A stretch of 64,000 bases of DNA from Halalkalibacter akibai JCM 9157 (GCF_000513135.1 NZ_BAUV01000011.1:1-64000); one strand, 5' to 3'. Numbered from the stretch's first letter, positions 27,045 through 36,900 are shown. Notes: generated from the sequence alone by a model not told the origin. Numbers and translations: made by a program.

Positions 27045-28295
27045 ATGGAAAGAATTGTCGTATGTGGATTAAGTAACCGGGCTTTAGGAATGTTTATTAA
27101 ACCAGTGATTGAGAAGTTCGCTCATACAAACAAAATAGTAGGATTTTTAGATATTGATGAAACACGTGTTGAGCTATGTAAAGCTAGATTTCCTGAATTA
27201 GTAGACGTTCCGTTCTACTCACCGATCCAGTTTAGTCAAATGGTCAAAGAAACGGAGGCTACAACCGTTATTGTTACAAGTCGGGATGATACTCATGTTG
27301 AATACATTATTCAAGGGTTAGAACATGACTTGAACGTGATTAGCGAGAAGCCGATGGTGACTACGAGTGAAGATGCAACAAGAGTGATGAAGGCGGAGGA
27401 AGCTAGTAAAGGAAAAGTGATCGTTGCTTTTAATTATCGGTATAACCCGTTTCATCGTAAAATTAAAGAAATGATTCTTGAAGGCAAGATTGGTAGAGTA
27501 ACATCAATTGACCTGAATTGGTATATTGATACGTATCATGGAGCTAGCTATTTTAAACGGTGGAATCGAAAGAGAGAATTTTCAGGTGGATTATCCGTTC
27601 ATAAGTCAACTCATCATTTTGATTTGGTGAACTGGTGGATTGATCAATTACCAGAAGAGGTATTTGCTTATGGAGCGTTGAATTATTATGGAAAAGAGGG
27701 AGAGTTGAACCCAAGCCCTGTAGATAACAGGTACTGTGGAACTTGTCCTGAAAAAAGAGCATGTGATTATTATACCCGTTGGTCTAACCGAACTGATTCA
27801 GTCTCTGTCCGCGATGATCATATTAAAGCGGAATCGAAAGAAACGTATCGCAATTACAGACCAGATGCCTGTATTTTTGATCATGAAATTGAGATTGAAG
27901 ATACATATGTCGCAACTGTAAAATATAATAGAGGGGCTCTATTAAGCTACTCTATTAATTTTTCATTGCCATATGAAGGATATCGTTTAGCGATTAATGG
28001 CACTAAAGGTAGAATCGAAACACAAGAATTTCACGAGTTAAGTAGAGTGCCTTTTCCAGTCCCTGAACAGACAATTGATTATTTTCCTTTATTTGGATCT
28101 AAGGAAGTTATTCATGTCGTTCAAACAGAAGGTGGCCACGGTGGAGGAGATCCAATTATCCAAGAAGACTTATTTCTTGGACCAGATCCATTTAGATCGT
28201 ATGAAATTCTTGCAGGTTCAAAGGCTGGAGCTATTCAATCGCAGTTGGTGAAGCAGTTTGGAAATCGAGTCAACAAAATCAGCCGATTAAGATAA
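27045..28295 (+). CDS. yteT: Gfo/Idh/MocA-family oxidoreductase (YteT-like)
   Basis: NAD(P)-dependent sugar oxidoreductase with an N-terminal Rossmann fold (IVVCGLSNRALGMF) and the family motif SEKPM near residue 100, then a substrate domain. An unusual central Cys-rich segment, YCGTCPEKRACDYY, lies near residue 230. I start at ATG 27045 (AGGAGG, spacing 8), giving 416 residues; the longer TTG start would overlap the operator. Relatives stand in rhamnogalacturonan loci; the substrate is unknown. It is followed by kdgK after 62 bases and probably shares its transcript and the KdgR-like operator. Confidence 0.8.
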   Translation: MERIVVCGLSNRALGMFIKPVIEKFAHTNKIVGFLDIDETRVELCKARFPELVDVPFYSPIQFSQMVKETEATTVIVTSRDDTHVEYIIQGLEHDLNVISEKPMVTTSEDATRVMKAEEASKGKVIVAFNYRYNPFHRKIKEMILEGKIGRVTSIDLNWYIDTYHGASYFKRWNRKREFSGGLSVHKSTHHFDLVNWWIDQLPEEVFAYGALNYYGKEGELNPSPVDNRYCGTCPEKRACDYYTRWSNRTDSVSVRDDHIKAESKETYRNYRPDACIFDHEIEIEDTYVATVKYNRGALLSYSINFSLPYEGYRLAINGTKGRIETQEFHELSRVPFPVPEQTIDYFPLFGSKEVIHVVQTEGGHGGGDPIIQEDLFLGPDPFRSYEILAGSKAGAIQSQLVKQFGNRVNKISRLR

Positions 28296-28357
28296 ATCAA
28301 CTTCTTAGAAACCTTGAAATGGAAAGAAATTATTAATTTAGCTGGGGGTAAATACTA

Positions 28358-29311
28358 ATGGATGTAGTCACAATTGGAGAATCAATGGCAGTCTTTAGCC
28401 CAGAGTCCTCTCCTTTAATGCGTTATGCCGCAACGTACTCACGAAAATTCGGCGGAGCTGAATCAAATGTAGCAATTGGCTTGACAAGACTAGGGCATGA
28501 TGTTGGTTGGATAAGCAAAGTGGGTAATGATGAACTAGGAAAAGGGCTTCTATCGTTTATTAGAGGAGAAGGTGTCGATGTTAGTCAAGTGAAGATTGAA
28601 CACTCCGCACCGACTGGTCTTTATTTTAAAGAAGTAAGAAGCGCAAGTAATGTTCGTGTTGAATATTACCGTAAAGGGTCAGCGGCTAGTAAACTAACCA
28701 TCGAGGATTTAAATGAAGCTTATATCGCTAAAGCTAAGTATATTCATGTTACAGGAATTACTCCGGCACTTAGTGAAAGTTGCTACGAAACCATCATACA
28801 TATGATTAAGGTTGCAAGGGAAAATGAAGTAAAAGTAATCTTTGACCCGAATTTAAGAAAGAAATTATGGTCAGAAGAAAGAGCAAGAGAAGTTTTATTA
28901 GAAATTGCAGCTCAATCGGATATTGTCATGCCAGGTGTGTCTGAAGGAGAATTTATGTTTGGAGAAACCGATCCGGAGAAATTGGGAGAGCTTTTCTTGA
29001 ATCACGGTGCATCTTTAGTTGTTATTAAAGTAGGGGCAAAGGGAGCTTATTATTTTACGAAAGAAGAAAGTAAGTTAGTTCCTGGATTCCCAGTGGAACA
29101 AGTCGTTGACCCTGTTGGTGCTGGTGATGGCTTTGCAGCTGGAGTTATTTCTGGATTATTGGATCAGTTACCCTTGACTAGAGCAGTTGAAAGAGGGAAT
29201 GCCGTTGGTGCAATGGCGACTCAAATACCAGGGGATTTCGAAGGTTTACCTACAAGAGAAGAAATTGAGCAGTTTATGAATTCATCAGATTCAGAAGATA
29301 TTAATAGGTAG
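28358..29311 (+). CDS. kdgK: 2-keto-3-deoxygluconate kinase
   Basis: PfkB-family kinase that phosphorylates KDG to KDPG, joining both uronate branches. The 317 residues have the GGAESNVAIGLTRLG signature near residue 34 and the ATP-site motif DPVGAGDGFAAG with catalytic Asp near 252. GGGGG precedes ATG 28358. It ends at a terminator shared with the convergent LacI gene. Confidence 0.93.
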   Translation: MDVVTIGESMAVFSPESSPLMRYAATYSRKFGGAESNVAIGLTRLGHDVGWISKVGNDELGKGLLSFIRGEGVDVSQVKIEHSAPTGLYFKEVRSASNVRVEYYRKGSAASKLTIEDLNEAYIAKAKYIHVTGITPALSESCYETIIHMIKVARENEVKVIFDPNLRKKLWSEERAREVLLEIAAQSDIVMPGVSEGEFMFGETDPEKLGELFLNHGASLVVIKVGAKGAYYFTKEESKLVPGFPVEQVVDPVGAGDGFAAGVISGLLDQLPLTRAVERGNAVGAMATQIPGDFEGLPTREEIEQFMNSSDSEDINR

Positions 29312-29334
29312 TTATAAAATCAACCTTTAAGTTG

Positions 29335-29388
29335 CGAAGAGGATGTCTAGGAAGGTAATTAACCTTCCCGGACATCCTCTTCGTTTAA
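29335..29388. terminator. Bidirectional terminator between kdgK and the LacI gene
   Basis: CGAAGAGGATGTC (29335-29347) pairs with GACATCCTCTTCG (29371-29383), with an inner ggaaggt/accttcc stem. It lies between two convergent genes. Confidence 0.85.
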
Positions 29389-29391
29389 AAA

Positions 29392-30378
29392 CTATTTATT
29401 TACTGGAGAACAAGAGTCAATGATGTTTAATTCAGGATCTAATATAATGGTTTCGTCAACCGGCTCATCCTCCATGATGGCAAGTAGAGTCTCACTAATT
29501 TTTTGAGAAATTCGACTAATAGGGACACCGACAGTTGTTAATTGTACTTCTAGATTTTCAAATTGCGGAATATTATCATAACTTATAATAGAAAGATCGT
29601 CAGGAATTTTTAGTGAAAGCTCGCTTGTCGCACGAAGAATTCCACGTGTCAGGTCATAGCTTCCACTTATAATGGCTGTTACTGGAATGTCTTGTGATAA
29701 CAGATTTTTTGCTGCTAAATACCCATCATACACTTCAAGTCCTTTTGTAGGAATAATAAAATTAGGTAATTCTAATTCATTATCTAATTTCATTGCTTCA
29801 AGAAACCCGGTCAATTTATCTTTTTGTAAAGGATCTGTTAAGTCACCAATGAAAGCAATATGCTGATGCCCGATGTCTTGTAGATAATTGGCAGCTAATT
29901 TAATGGCAATTCGACGATTAACATCAATCGTAGGAAATCGTGAATTAGCTTGTATTCCGTAATATACAATTGGTATAGTTGATTTAATAGTTGAATGTTG
30001 AATGGCATCTTCATTCTCTCCAAAGACTAAAATGGCATCAACTTGAAATCGGTTAAATGTGGCGATAGCAGATTCAGTTTTATTAATAGATAGCAATGTT
30101 GTGTACGAATGCTTTTCAAGTAGATCATTTATTTGGGTAATTAAAATGGCTGGCGCAACCCTTTCAACACTTGGCCAAACGACACCTACTGTAAAAGATT
30201 TTTTCTGGACGAGACTTCTAGCCGCAACATTTGGTTGATATCCTAATTCTTCAGCTATTTTTAATATTTTGGTTTTAGTTGGTTTCTTTACAAGAGGGCT
30301 ATCTCTAAGAGCCTTTGAAACAGTAGAATAACTGACTCCAGCATGCTTAGCAATATCCTTTATTGTCACACTCATCAT
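29392..30378 (-). CDS. kdgR: LacI-family transcriptional repressor (KdgR-like)
   Basis: Repressor with the N-terminal LacI helix-turn-helix (TIKDIAKHAGVSYSTVSKALRD), hinge YQPNVAARSLVQKK and a periplasmic-binding-like effector domain; 328 residues. The palindrome AACAACGTTGTT sits 17 bases before its start and in front of uxaC, yteT and uxaA, which identifies the probable regulon, including itself. By analogy with KdgR of B. subtilis the inducer may be KDG or a uronate. Two ATG codons in tandem (30378 and 30375) are possible starts; the second has better spacing from GGAGG. Confidence 0.87.
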   Translation of the reverse strand: MMSVTIKDIAKHAGVSYSTVSKALRDSPLVKKPTKTKILKIAEELGYQPNVAARSLVQKKSFTVGVVWPSVERVAPAILITQINDLLEKHSYTTLLSINKTESAIATFNRFQVDAILVFGENEDAIQHSTIKSTIPIVYYGIQANSRFPTIDVNRRIAIKLAANYLQDIGHQHIAFIGDLTDPLQKDKLTGFLEAMKLDNELELPNFIIPTKGLEVYDGYLAAKNLLSQDIPVTAIISGSYDLTRGILRATSELSLKIPDDLSIISYDNIPQFENLEVQLTTVGVPISRISQKISETLLAIMEDEPVDETIILDPELNIIDSCSPVNK

Positions 30379-30393
30379 AATCCTCCATTACAC

Positions 30394-30407
30394 TAACAAC
30401 GTTGTTA
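30394..30407. promoter_or_regulatory. LacI-family operator, autoregulatory
   Basis: Palindrome TAACAACGTTGTTA in the region between the divergent LacI and BASS transporter genes, 17 bases upstream of the LacI start and 145 bases upstream of the transporter. It could control both. Confidence 0.83.
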
Positions 30408-30551
30408 ACCTTTTTAGTTATTATATCAAGAGAATTGAATATAAAAAAGGTCGCTCTTTAGATTTTATCTAATAAGTAAGAACATGTATGTATAAATTGA
30501 GTTAATCCTATGAAACTAACTTTAATTTGAACGATTGGAAAGGAGAGAACC

Positions 30552-31520
30552 ATGTTAAACAAAATCAATCTACAATTAGAAAGAAAGATGCCCTTTATTA
30601 CTCCTTTTGGGGTCTTAGTAGGCCTTTTATTAGCAAATGTTTTGCATTCTTGGGGATTCATTGTCCCGTGGATTTTTGCTTTTATTACGTTATCAAGTAG
30701 TATAGGCATAAAGTTAGAAAAATTAAAGCAAGCTATTCTTCATCCTGGGCCAATCTTTTTAGCGTTAGGCATCATCCAAATAGTCATGCCCTGTTTAGCC
30801 TATGTTTTAGGACACTTGTTCTTTGCTGGTGATCCTTTGACAATCGTAGGGCTCATACTTGCTTTTGTGATTCCAACAGGTGTAATTAGCTTGATGTGGG
30901 TATCTATCTATAAAGGAAATTCTTCTGTCACACTGTTAATTGTTTTACTAAATACGCTACTTGCACCGATAGTTATTCCATTTTCACTTTATCTTTTTGT
31001 TGGTACTTCAATTGAAATCAACACAACTAGTTTAATGACTAGCTTATTTTGGATGATTGTAGTTCCTTCGCTGCTTGGAATTGCTTTTAATTATCTTCCT
31101 ATTACTAGAAATCGAGATTTGAAATCAACTTTTGCACCTTTCTCAAAGATTTGTTTGTTTATAGTGATTGCGATAAACAGTTCTGTTGCGGCACCAGTAC
31201 TAGCATTTGATTGGAAACTCATTCAAATTGCATTAACCGTTTTCTGTTTAGCTTCTTGTGGTTACTTATTAGGAGCATTAGCTGGAAGATATTTGAATTT
31301 GAAGAATGAAGTCGTTATTAGTTTACTTTTTAATAGCGGAATGAGAAATGTTAGCGTAGGAGCAACAATTGCTATTTTATATTTCCCGCCCAAAGTATCT
31401 GTTCCAGTTGTATTAGGAACCCTTTTTCAACAAGTGTTAGCAGCTAATTATGGTCGAATTCTAACAAACTATATAAAGAAAAAAGAAAAAGACAAGCAAG
31501 AGCTGAAAATGGTCAATTAA
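30552..31520 (+). CDS. Bile acid:sodium symporter (BASS) family transporter
   Basis: 322 residues, about nine to ten membrane segments, with the BASS-type helix-break regions LAFVIPTGVISLMWVSIYKGN near residue 95 and SGMRNVSVGATIA near 262. It occupies the place that the KDG permease kdgT has in the B. subtilis kdgRKAT locus but is not KdgT-like. BASS proteins move organic anions with sodium, so uptake of galacturonate, KDG or a related acid is a reasonable inference. AAGGAG precedes ATG 30552. It is divergent from the repressor and upstream of uxaA. Confidence 0.8.
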   Translation: MLNKINLQLERKMPFITPFGVLVGLLLANVLHSWGFIVPWIFAFITLSSSIGIKLEKLKQAILHPGPIFLALGIIQIVMPCLAYVLGHLFFAGDPLTIVGLILAFVIPTGVISLMWVSIYKGNSSVTLLIVLLNTLLAPIVIPFSLYLFVGTSIEINTTSLMTSLFWMIVVPSLLGIAFNYLPITRNRDLKSTFAPFSKICLFIVIAINSSVAAPVLAFDWKLIQIALTVFCLASCGYLLGALAGRYLNLKNEVVISLLFNSGMRNVSVGATIAILYFPPKVSVPVVLGTLFQQVLAANYGRILTNYIKKKEKDKQELKMVN

Positions 31521-31556
31521 AAAATTGACAATTTAGCAAACCTTTAATAAAATTAA

Positions 31557-31574
31557 AATAACAACGTTGTTATT
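31557..31574. promoter_or_regulatory. LacI-family (KdgR-like) operator before uxaA
   Basis: Perfect 18-bp palindrome AATAACAACGTTGTTATT, same as in front of uxaC, 37 bases before the uxaA start. Confidence 0.86.
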
Positions 31575-31610
31575 TCAAGTCCTTAATGAAAATTAATTTA
31601 GGAGGTCAAT

Positions 31611-33106
31611 ATGGGCTCATCTTATATTTTAGTAAACAAGGCTGACAATGTAGTTGTGACTCTTAAAAACTATGAAAAAGGGGAAACTCTAACCGTACAG
31701 GATCATAATATTACGTTAAAAGAAGAAATTCTAGTTGGTCATAAAATAGCCATTAAGAAAATAAAAAAGGGTGAAAATGTTATAAAGTACGGGTTTCCGA
31801 TCGGGCATGCGAAGGAAACTATCGAGGTTGGAAACTGGGTTCATACGCATAATATACAAACTAATCTGTCAGGAACGCTTAATTATTCTTATACTCCTAA
31901 TCTTGAAGCGAGTTTACCAGTCAATTCAAAAGAGAGAGTATTTAAAGGGTATAAAAGAGCAAATGGAGAAGTAGGAATTCGCAATGAAATTTGGATTATA
32001 AATACGGTAGGTTGCATTAATAAAACGGCTGAACTTCTTGCTAAAACAGCCGATCGTCAATACCAAGGTCAAGGTATCGATGGCATATACCATTATCCTC
32101 ACTTATTTGGCTGTTCTCAGCTCGGCGATGACCTTCACAACACACAGAAAATTTTAAGTGATCTAGTACATCATCCGAATGCTGCTGGTGTTCTAGTTCT
32201 AGGCTTAGGTTGTGAAAATAATCATATCGCTGAATTTAAAAAGGTAATTGGGGATTTTGATGAGAATAAAGTAAAATTTTTAGGTGTTCAAGAAGCTGAT
32301 GACGAGCTTGAGGAAGGCTTAACTTTATTAGATGAACTCGTTTTATACGCACAACAGTTTAAGAGAGAAGATGTTCCTGTTTCTAAATTAAAAATAGGAT
32401 TAAAATGTGGAGGTTCTGATGGCTTTTCTGGAATCACAGCTAATCCACTAGTAGGGTCATTTTCAGATAAACTAATTTCACACGGTGGTACGTCGATTTT
32501 AACAGAAGTCCCAGAAATGTTTGGAGCAGAAACACTATTAATGAATCGGGCAAAAAATGAAAAGGTTTTCAATGAGATTGTTAACTTGGTGAATGATTTC
32601 AAACAATACTTCCTTAAACATGATCAAGTTGTTTATGAAAATCCTTCCCCAGGCAATAAAAAAGGCGGGATTACAACATTAGAAGAAAAGTCTCTTGGTT
32701 GTGTGCAAAAAGGCGGATTTGCCCCAGTAAATGACGTTTTGCCATATGGAGGCAGAGTGACAAATCCTGGTTTAAATCTTGTCCAAGGCCCTGGTAATGA
32801 CTTAGTTTCTGTTACAGCATTGGCTGCTTCAGGTGCCATATAGTTATTTTCACTACAGGTCGAGGCACTCCTTTTGGGGGACCTGTACCAACTGTTAAGA
32901 TGGCAACTAATACAGCTTTAGCAGAGAAAAAGAAAAACTGGATTGACTTTAATGCAGGCGAGTTAGTAAACGGAAAGAACATGGAAGAATTAACGGAGGA
33001 TTTATTTGAATATATTTTGAAACTTGCTTCTGGTGAAGTTCAAACCAATAATGAGAAAAATGGCTTTAAAGAGATTTCTATTTTCAAAGATGGCGTCATT
33101 TTATAG
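31611..33106 (+). pseudogene. uxaA: Altronate dehydratase UxaA, frameshifted
   Basis: Converts D-altronate to KDG. Residues 1-90 form the small SAF-type domain and the rest the large iron-dependent domain (GYKRANGEVGIRNEIWIINTVGCI, HLFGCSQLGDD, GLKCGGSDGFSGITANPLVG). A missing base near 32836 (gccat for gcccat) ends the frame at 32843. Restored, it reads SGAHIVIFTTGRGTPFGGPV and continues to 33106, for about 498 residues, exactly the family length. Every motif is present, so the gene is likely intact in the organism. Confidence 0.88.
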
Positions 33107-33146
33107 TGCTTATCCACTAAAAACTTAAGAAGTAGGAGTGAGTTCT

Positions 33147-34672
33147 ATGCAAAAGCTAAACCAGTCAATAAAACAAGATGATCTACCTATTCATGTCAGC
33201 TATGAATTTCATGATAACTTACCAGAAAAGATTATTCAATTTGGCGAGGGAAACTTTTTAAGAGGATTCGTTGACTGGATGATTCATGAGATGAATAAGA
33301 AAGGGCTATTTAACGGAAAAGTTGTCGCGATTCAGCCTACTCCTCACGGAAAAGTTGTTCCGAAGTTAAAAGCTCAAGATTGCTTATACACCTAGCATTG
33401 AGAGGGATTGAGAATGGCAATGTGATTGAGAGTAATGAAATCATTTCTTCCATTTCAAGGGCCATTAATCCATATAGTGATTGGGATCAAGTGTTGAAAA
33501 TAGCTGAATCACCTGATTTAGAATTTGTTTTTTCCAATACGACAGAGGCTGGGTTAACTTACTTAAAAGAAGATTTTGACCCGCAGACATCTCCTTTGTC
33601 ATTTCCAGGTAAAGTTACGGCATTCTTATATCACCGTTTTCAAGTATTGAAAGGGGAAGCTAGTGCTGGGTTAACTCTTATTCCATGTGAGTTAGTTGAA
33701 GGAAACGGAAATGTTTTAAAGGAGCTCGTTATTAGATACGCAATAGAATGGAACTTGCCAACTATATTTGTTTCTTGGTTAGAAAACGATAACCAATTTT
33801 GTAATTCATTAGTGGACCGAATTGTAACTGGTTATCCAAAAGACAATATAGAGGAATACAATGAATTGCTAGGTTATGAAGATATGTTATTAACTGCAGG
33901 TGAGCCATACCACATGTTTGCTATTGAAGCAGGTAACGATGTTGCCAAACGTTTGCCCTTAGATCAAGCAGGCTTAAATGTAAAATGGGGAGATGTAACT
34001 CCATATCGTGAGCTAAAGGTACGACTATTAAATGGTCCACATACGATGATGTTTGCAGTTTGTTATTTAGCGGGAGTAGATACGGTATTAGAAGCTATGG
34101 AAGATCCAATCCTTCGAAAATATGTGGAGCAAGGAATGAAAGATGAAATTATCCCAACAGTTAAAATGGATGAAGAGGAAAAGAGACAATTTGTAAAGTC
34201 TGTCATTGAGCGCTTTTTAAATCCTTATAATAAGCATTTTTTAGCTGATATTGGTATGAATGCTGTCTATAAATTTAAGTCGAGATTAATTCCGTCTTTG
34301 CTTAATTATGTTGAGTTGAAGCAGTCTCTTCCTCGCTCTATCGTTTTTTCACTTGCTGCACTTATTTATTATTATCGTGCCGACCGTCAAGAAGGAGACT
34401 TTTTAATTGGCAAAAGAGGGTCAGATGAATATATCATTCGTGATAATAGAGAGGCAATTACTGCATGTAAAGAAGCGTGGGACCATTTTGATGAAACTCA
34501 AGAAGGAATCCAGAGACTCATTAAAGAATTATTAGAAAAGGATGAACTTTGGGGTCAGAATCTAAATGAGATTTATGGGTTACAAGAAATGGTTAGTTTT
34601 TATCTAAATCAGATTTTAAAGGATGGTATGAAACTTACTGTAAGTAAATTACTTGAAACGGTTGTAAAATAA
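33147..34672 (+). pseudogene. uxaB: Tagaturonate reductase UxaB, frameshifted
   Basis: NADH-dependent mannitol-dehydrogenase-family enzyme that reduces D-tagaturonate to D-altronate. The N-terminus has the Rossmann-like [15 protein letters not shown]. One base is missing near 33391 (acctag for accctag); restored it reads [14 protein letters not shown] and continues with ESNEIISSISRAINPYSDW, ETPGA-like regions and VRLLNGPHTMM to the stop at 34672, about 508 residues. ATG 33147 is preferred, 9 bases after TAGGAG. It lies between uxaA and kdgA in one operon. Confidence 0.88.
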
Positions 34673-34697
34673 CAAGAAAGTGAGCTGGAGAGAAGAG

Positions 34698-35333
34698 ATG
34701 AATTTATTTGAGCAAATTACCGAGAGTGGAATCGTTGCGGTTATCCGCGGTTCAAAACTAGAGAATATAGTTGAAATTGGAAGAGCGTTAAGAGAAGGAG
34801 GGGTAAAGGCATTAGAAATTACTGTTGAAACTCCGCAAGCAATGGCTATTATTGAAAAAGCAGCCGTAGAGCTTGCAAACGAAGATGTCATAATTGGGGC
34901 AGGCACTGTTTTGGATCCTGAAACAGCTCGGTCAGCGATTTTATCAGGGGCAAAATTTGTTTTTTCACCAACTGTAAACGCGGAAACGATTAAAATGTCA
35001 AAGCGCTACGGAGTACTAAGTATCCCTGGGGCATTTACACCAACTGAAATTTTAACGGCTTATGAAAATGGAGCAGACTTAATTAAAGTATTCCCTGCTG
35101 GTGTCGTAGGACCTTCTTATATAAAAAATGTAAAAGGCCCATTACCACATATTCCTTTAATGGTGACTGGAGGAATTGACTTAGATAATGCTGCTGACTA
35201 CATAAGAGCTGGAGCAGTAGGTTTAGGGGTGGGAAGTACGCTAGTACCATCAAAAGTTGATGAAGCTGCTATTATATCGATAACGGAGAAATCAAAACGA
35301 TTTGTAGAAGCTGTTAAACAAGCGAGAGCGTAA
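34698..35333 (+). CDS. kdgA: KDPG/KHG aldolase
   Basis: Class I aldolase that splits KDPG to pyruvate and glyceraldehyde-3-phosphate, the last step of the pathway. It has VEITVETP-like ALEITVETPQA, GAGTVLDPETARSAI, the Schiff-base Lys in LIKVFPAG near residue 131 and VTGGI. Start ATG 34698 follows GGAGAG; the upstream GTG 34680 is a less likely start. Length 211 is normal. Last gene of the uxaA-uxaB-kdgA operon. Confidence 0.94.
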   Translation: MNLFEQITESGIVAVIRGSKLENIVEIGRALREGGVKALEITVETPQAMAIIEKAAVELANEDVIIGAGTVLDPETARSAILSGAKFVFSPTVNAETIKMSKRYGVLSIPGAFTPTEILTAYENGADLIKVFPAGVVGPSYIKNVKGPLPHIPLMVTGGIDLDNAADYIRAGAVGLGVGSTLVPSKVDEAAIISITEKSKRFVEAVKQARA

Positions 35334-35337
35334 GAAA

Positions 35338-35378
35338 GAAAAGCTGTTTGAGTATTGTTAACTCGGCAGCTTTTTTAG
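35338..35378 (+). terminator. Terminator after kdgA
   Basis: AAAGCTGTTTGAGT pairs imperfectly with AACTCGGCAGCTTT, followed by TTT; ends the galacturonate island. Confidence 0.8.
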
Positions 35379-35469
35379 TTTCTCTCTTTTAGTTGTTATT
35401 TCTGATTTCACATTGGAAAGTGAATCGTGTACAATAAGGTGGATTAAACGAAAATTGGAGGCTATACAT

Positions 35470-35910
35470 ATGGCGAAAAAAGGTTCTATCACATTTGAAA
35501 ATGGAGAAAAGCTTGTAATTGACTTTTTTCCAGATGCAGCACCTGGACATGTTGAAAATTTTGAAAAGCTTGCGAAAGAAGGATTCTATAACGGCTTAAC
35601 ATTCCACCGTGTAATCCCTGGATTTGTTGCTCAAGGTGGTTGCCCAACAGGAAATGGTACGGGTGGACCAGGTTACACAATTAAGTGTGAAACAGCTGGT
35701 AATCCTCATAAGCACGTTGCTGGTTCTCTTTCAATGGCACATGCAGGAAAAGATACAGGTGGAAGTCAGTTCTTTATCGTTCATGAACCACAACCGCATT
35801 TAGATGGCGTTCATACTGTATTTGGACAAGTTACTGAGGGTCTTGATTCTGTTTACCGTATAAAACAAGGTGACGTTATGCAAGAAGTAAAGGTTTGGGA
35901 CGAAGAATAG
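35470..35910 (+). CDS. ppiB: Peptidyl-prolyl cis-trans isomerase, cyclophilin type
   Basis: Cytoplasmic cyclophilin that speeds proline isomerisation during folding. The 146 residues have the catalytic [41 protein letters not shown] 35470 follows TTGGAGG; the longer frame upstream lacks a ribosome site. Single gene with its own terminator. Confidence 0.95.
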   Translation: MAKKGSITFENGEKLVIDFFPDAAPGHVENFEKLAKEGFYNGLTFHRVIPGFVAQGGCPTGNGTGGPGYTIKCETAGNPHKHVAGSLSMAHAGKDTGGSQFFIVHEPQPHLDGVHTVFGQVTEGLDSVYRIKQGDVMQEVKVWDEE

Positions 35911-35928
35911 TATATCGTTAATGATGGA

Positions 35929-35955
35929 AGGGCAGACTAGGTCTGCCTTTTTATT
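35929..35955 (+). terminator. Terminator after ppiB
   Basis: AGGGCAGAC and GTCTGCCTTT pair around tag, then TTATTTT. Confidence 0.85.
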
Positions 35956-35978
35956 TTGCCTGTACAAGGAGGAGAAAG

Positions 35979-36896
35979 ATGAAACAAAGAACAGTTGATG
36001 TTGTCGTGGTTGGTGGAGGTCCAGGTGGATTAAGTGCAGCATTAGTACTTGGGCGCTCACTTAGGAGTGTTGTCGTCATTGATGCCGGTCACCCGCGTAA
36101 TGAGGTAACCCATGAATCTCATGGATTTTTAACGAGAGATGGGATAAAACCATTTGAACTGCGCGAGTTAGCTCATGAGCAAATGAAAAAATATCCTAAA
36201 GTATCAATTATTAAAGATTTAGTTGAAGATGTTTGGAAAGTAGATGATCATTTTAAAACGACAACAAGAGAAGGTGCTATTATTTACAGTAGAAAATTGA
36301 TCTTTGCGACAGGTTTAAAAGAGGATATACCTGATATACCTGGTCTGGATGATGTATATGGAAAATCAGTTTTTTCGTGTCCTTATTGCGATGCTTATGA
36401 ACATCGAGATCAACCTATTGCACTAATTGGGAACAAAAAAGAACTCATTCACTACATCCGCTTAATCTATAACTGGAGTAGAGATTTAGTTGTCGCAACT
36501 AATGGACCGGCTTCACTCACTGAAAAAGAAAAAGAAGAGCTAAGAGAACGAAAAGTCCGCTTAGTTGAAACTCCTATTAAAGAAGTGTTGTTTCAAGATC
36601 GTGATTTGCACCAACTCGTGTTTACAGATGGAGAAACGATCAACAGGAAAGCTGGATTTATTGTTAATACTGGAGCAAAGCAGGCAACTATGCTTCCTGA
36701 AAAATTGGGAGTCCACCTAAATGCACAGGATGGTTTTGAGACGAAGGAACATGGCTCAACAAAGGTCGATGGTCTGTTTATTATTGGCGATGCGGCCAAA
36801 CGTTTTACTGGCCTAATGGGGGCTGCTAGTGAAGGGTACGAAACAGGAGTTTTTATGAATAAGCAGTTTGTTGAAGAAGATTGGATTAATGAGTAA
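35979..36896 (+). CDS. Thioredoxin-reductase-like FAD oxidoreductase
   Basis: 305-residue flavoprotein with FAD-binding VVVGGGPGGLSAAL at the N-terminus, the redox pair CPYC near residue 133 (usual place of CxxC in thioredoxin reductase) and the C-terminal FAD motif IIGDAAKR. The NAD(P)-binding part is atypical: instead of GGGxSA it reads LIGNKKEL. The partner may be a thioredoxin-like protein or it may act otherwise. AGGAGG precedes ATG 35979. It is not clearly linked to neighbours. Confidence 0.85.
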   Translation: MKQRTVDVVVVGGGPGGLSAALVLGRSLRSVVVIDAGHPRNEVTHESHGFLTRDGIKPFELRELAHEQMKKYPKVSIIKDLVEDVWKVDDHFKTTTREGAIIYSRKLIFATGLKEDIPDIPGLDDVYGKSVFSCPYCDAYEHRDQPIALIGNKKELIHYIRLIYNWSRDLVVATNGPASLTEKEKEELRERKVRLVETPIKEVLFQDRDLHQLVFTDGETINRKAGFIVNTGAKQATMLPEKLGVHLNAQDGFETKEHGSTKVDGLFIIGDAAKRFTGLMGAASEGYETGVFMNKQFVEEDWINE

Positions 36897-36900
36897 CGTC

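Noticed and set aside
30552-31520. KdgT (2-keto-3-deoxygluconate permease)
   Set aside because: Position fits, but the sequence has BASS-family features and not the KdgT pattern.
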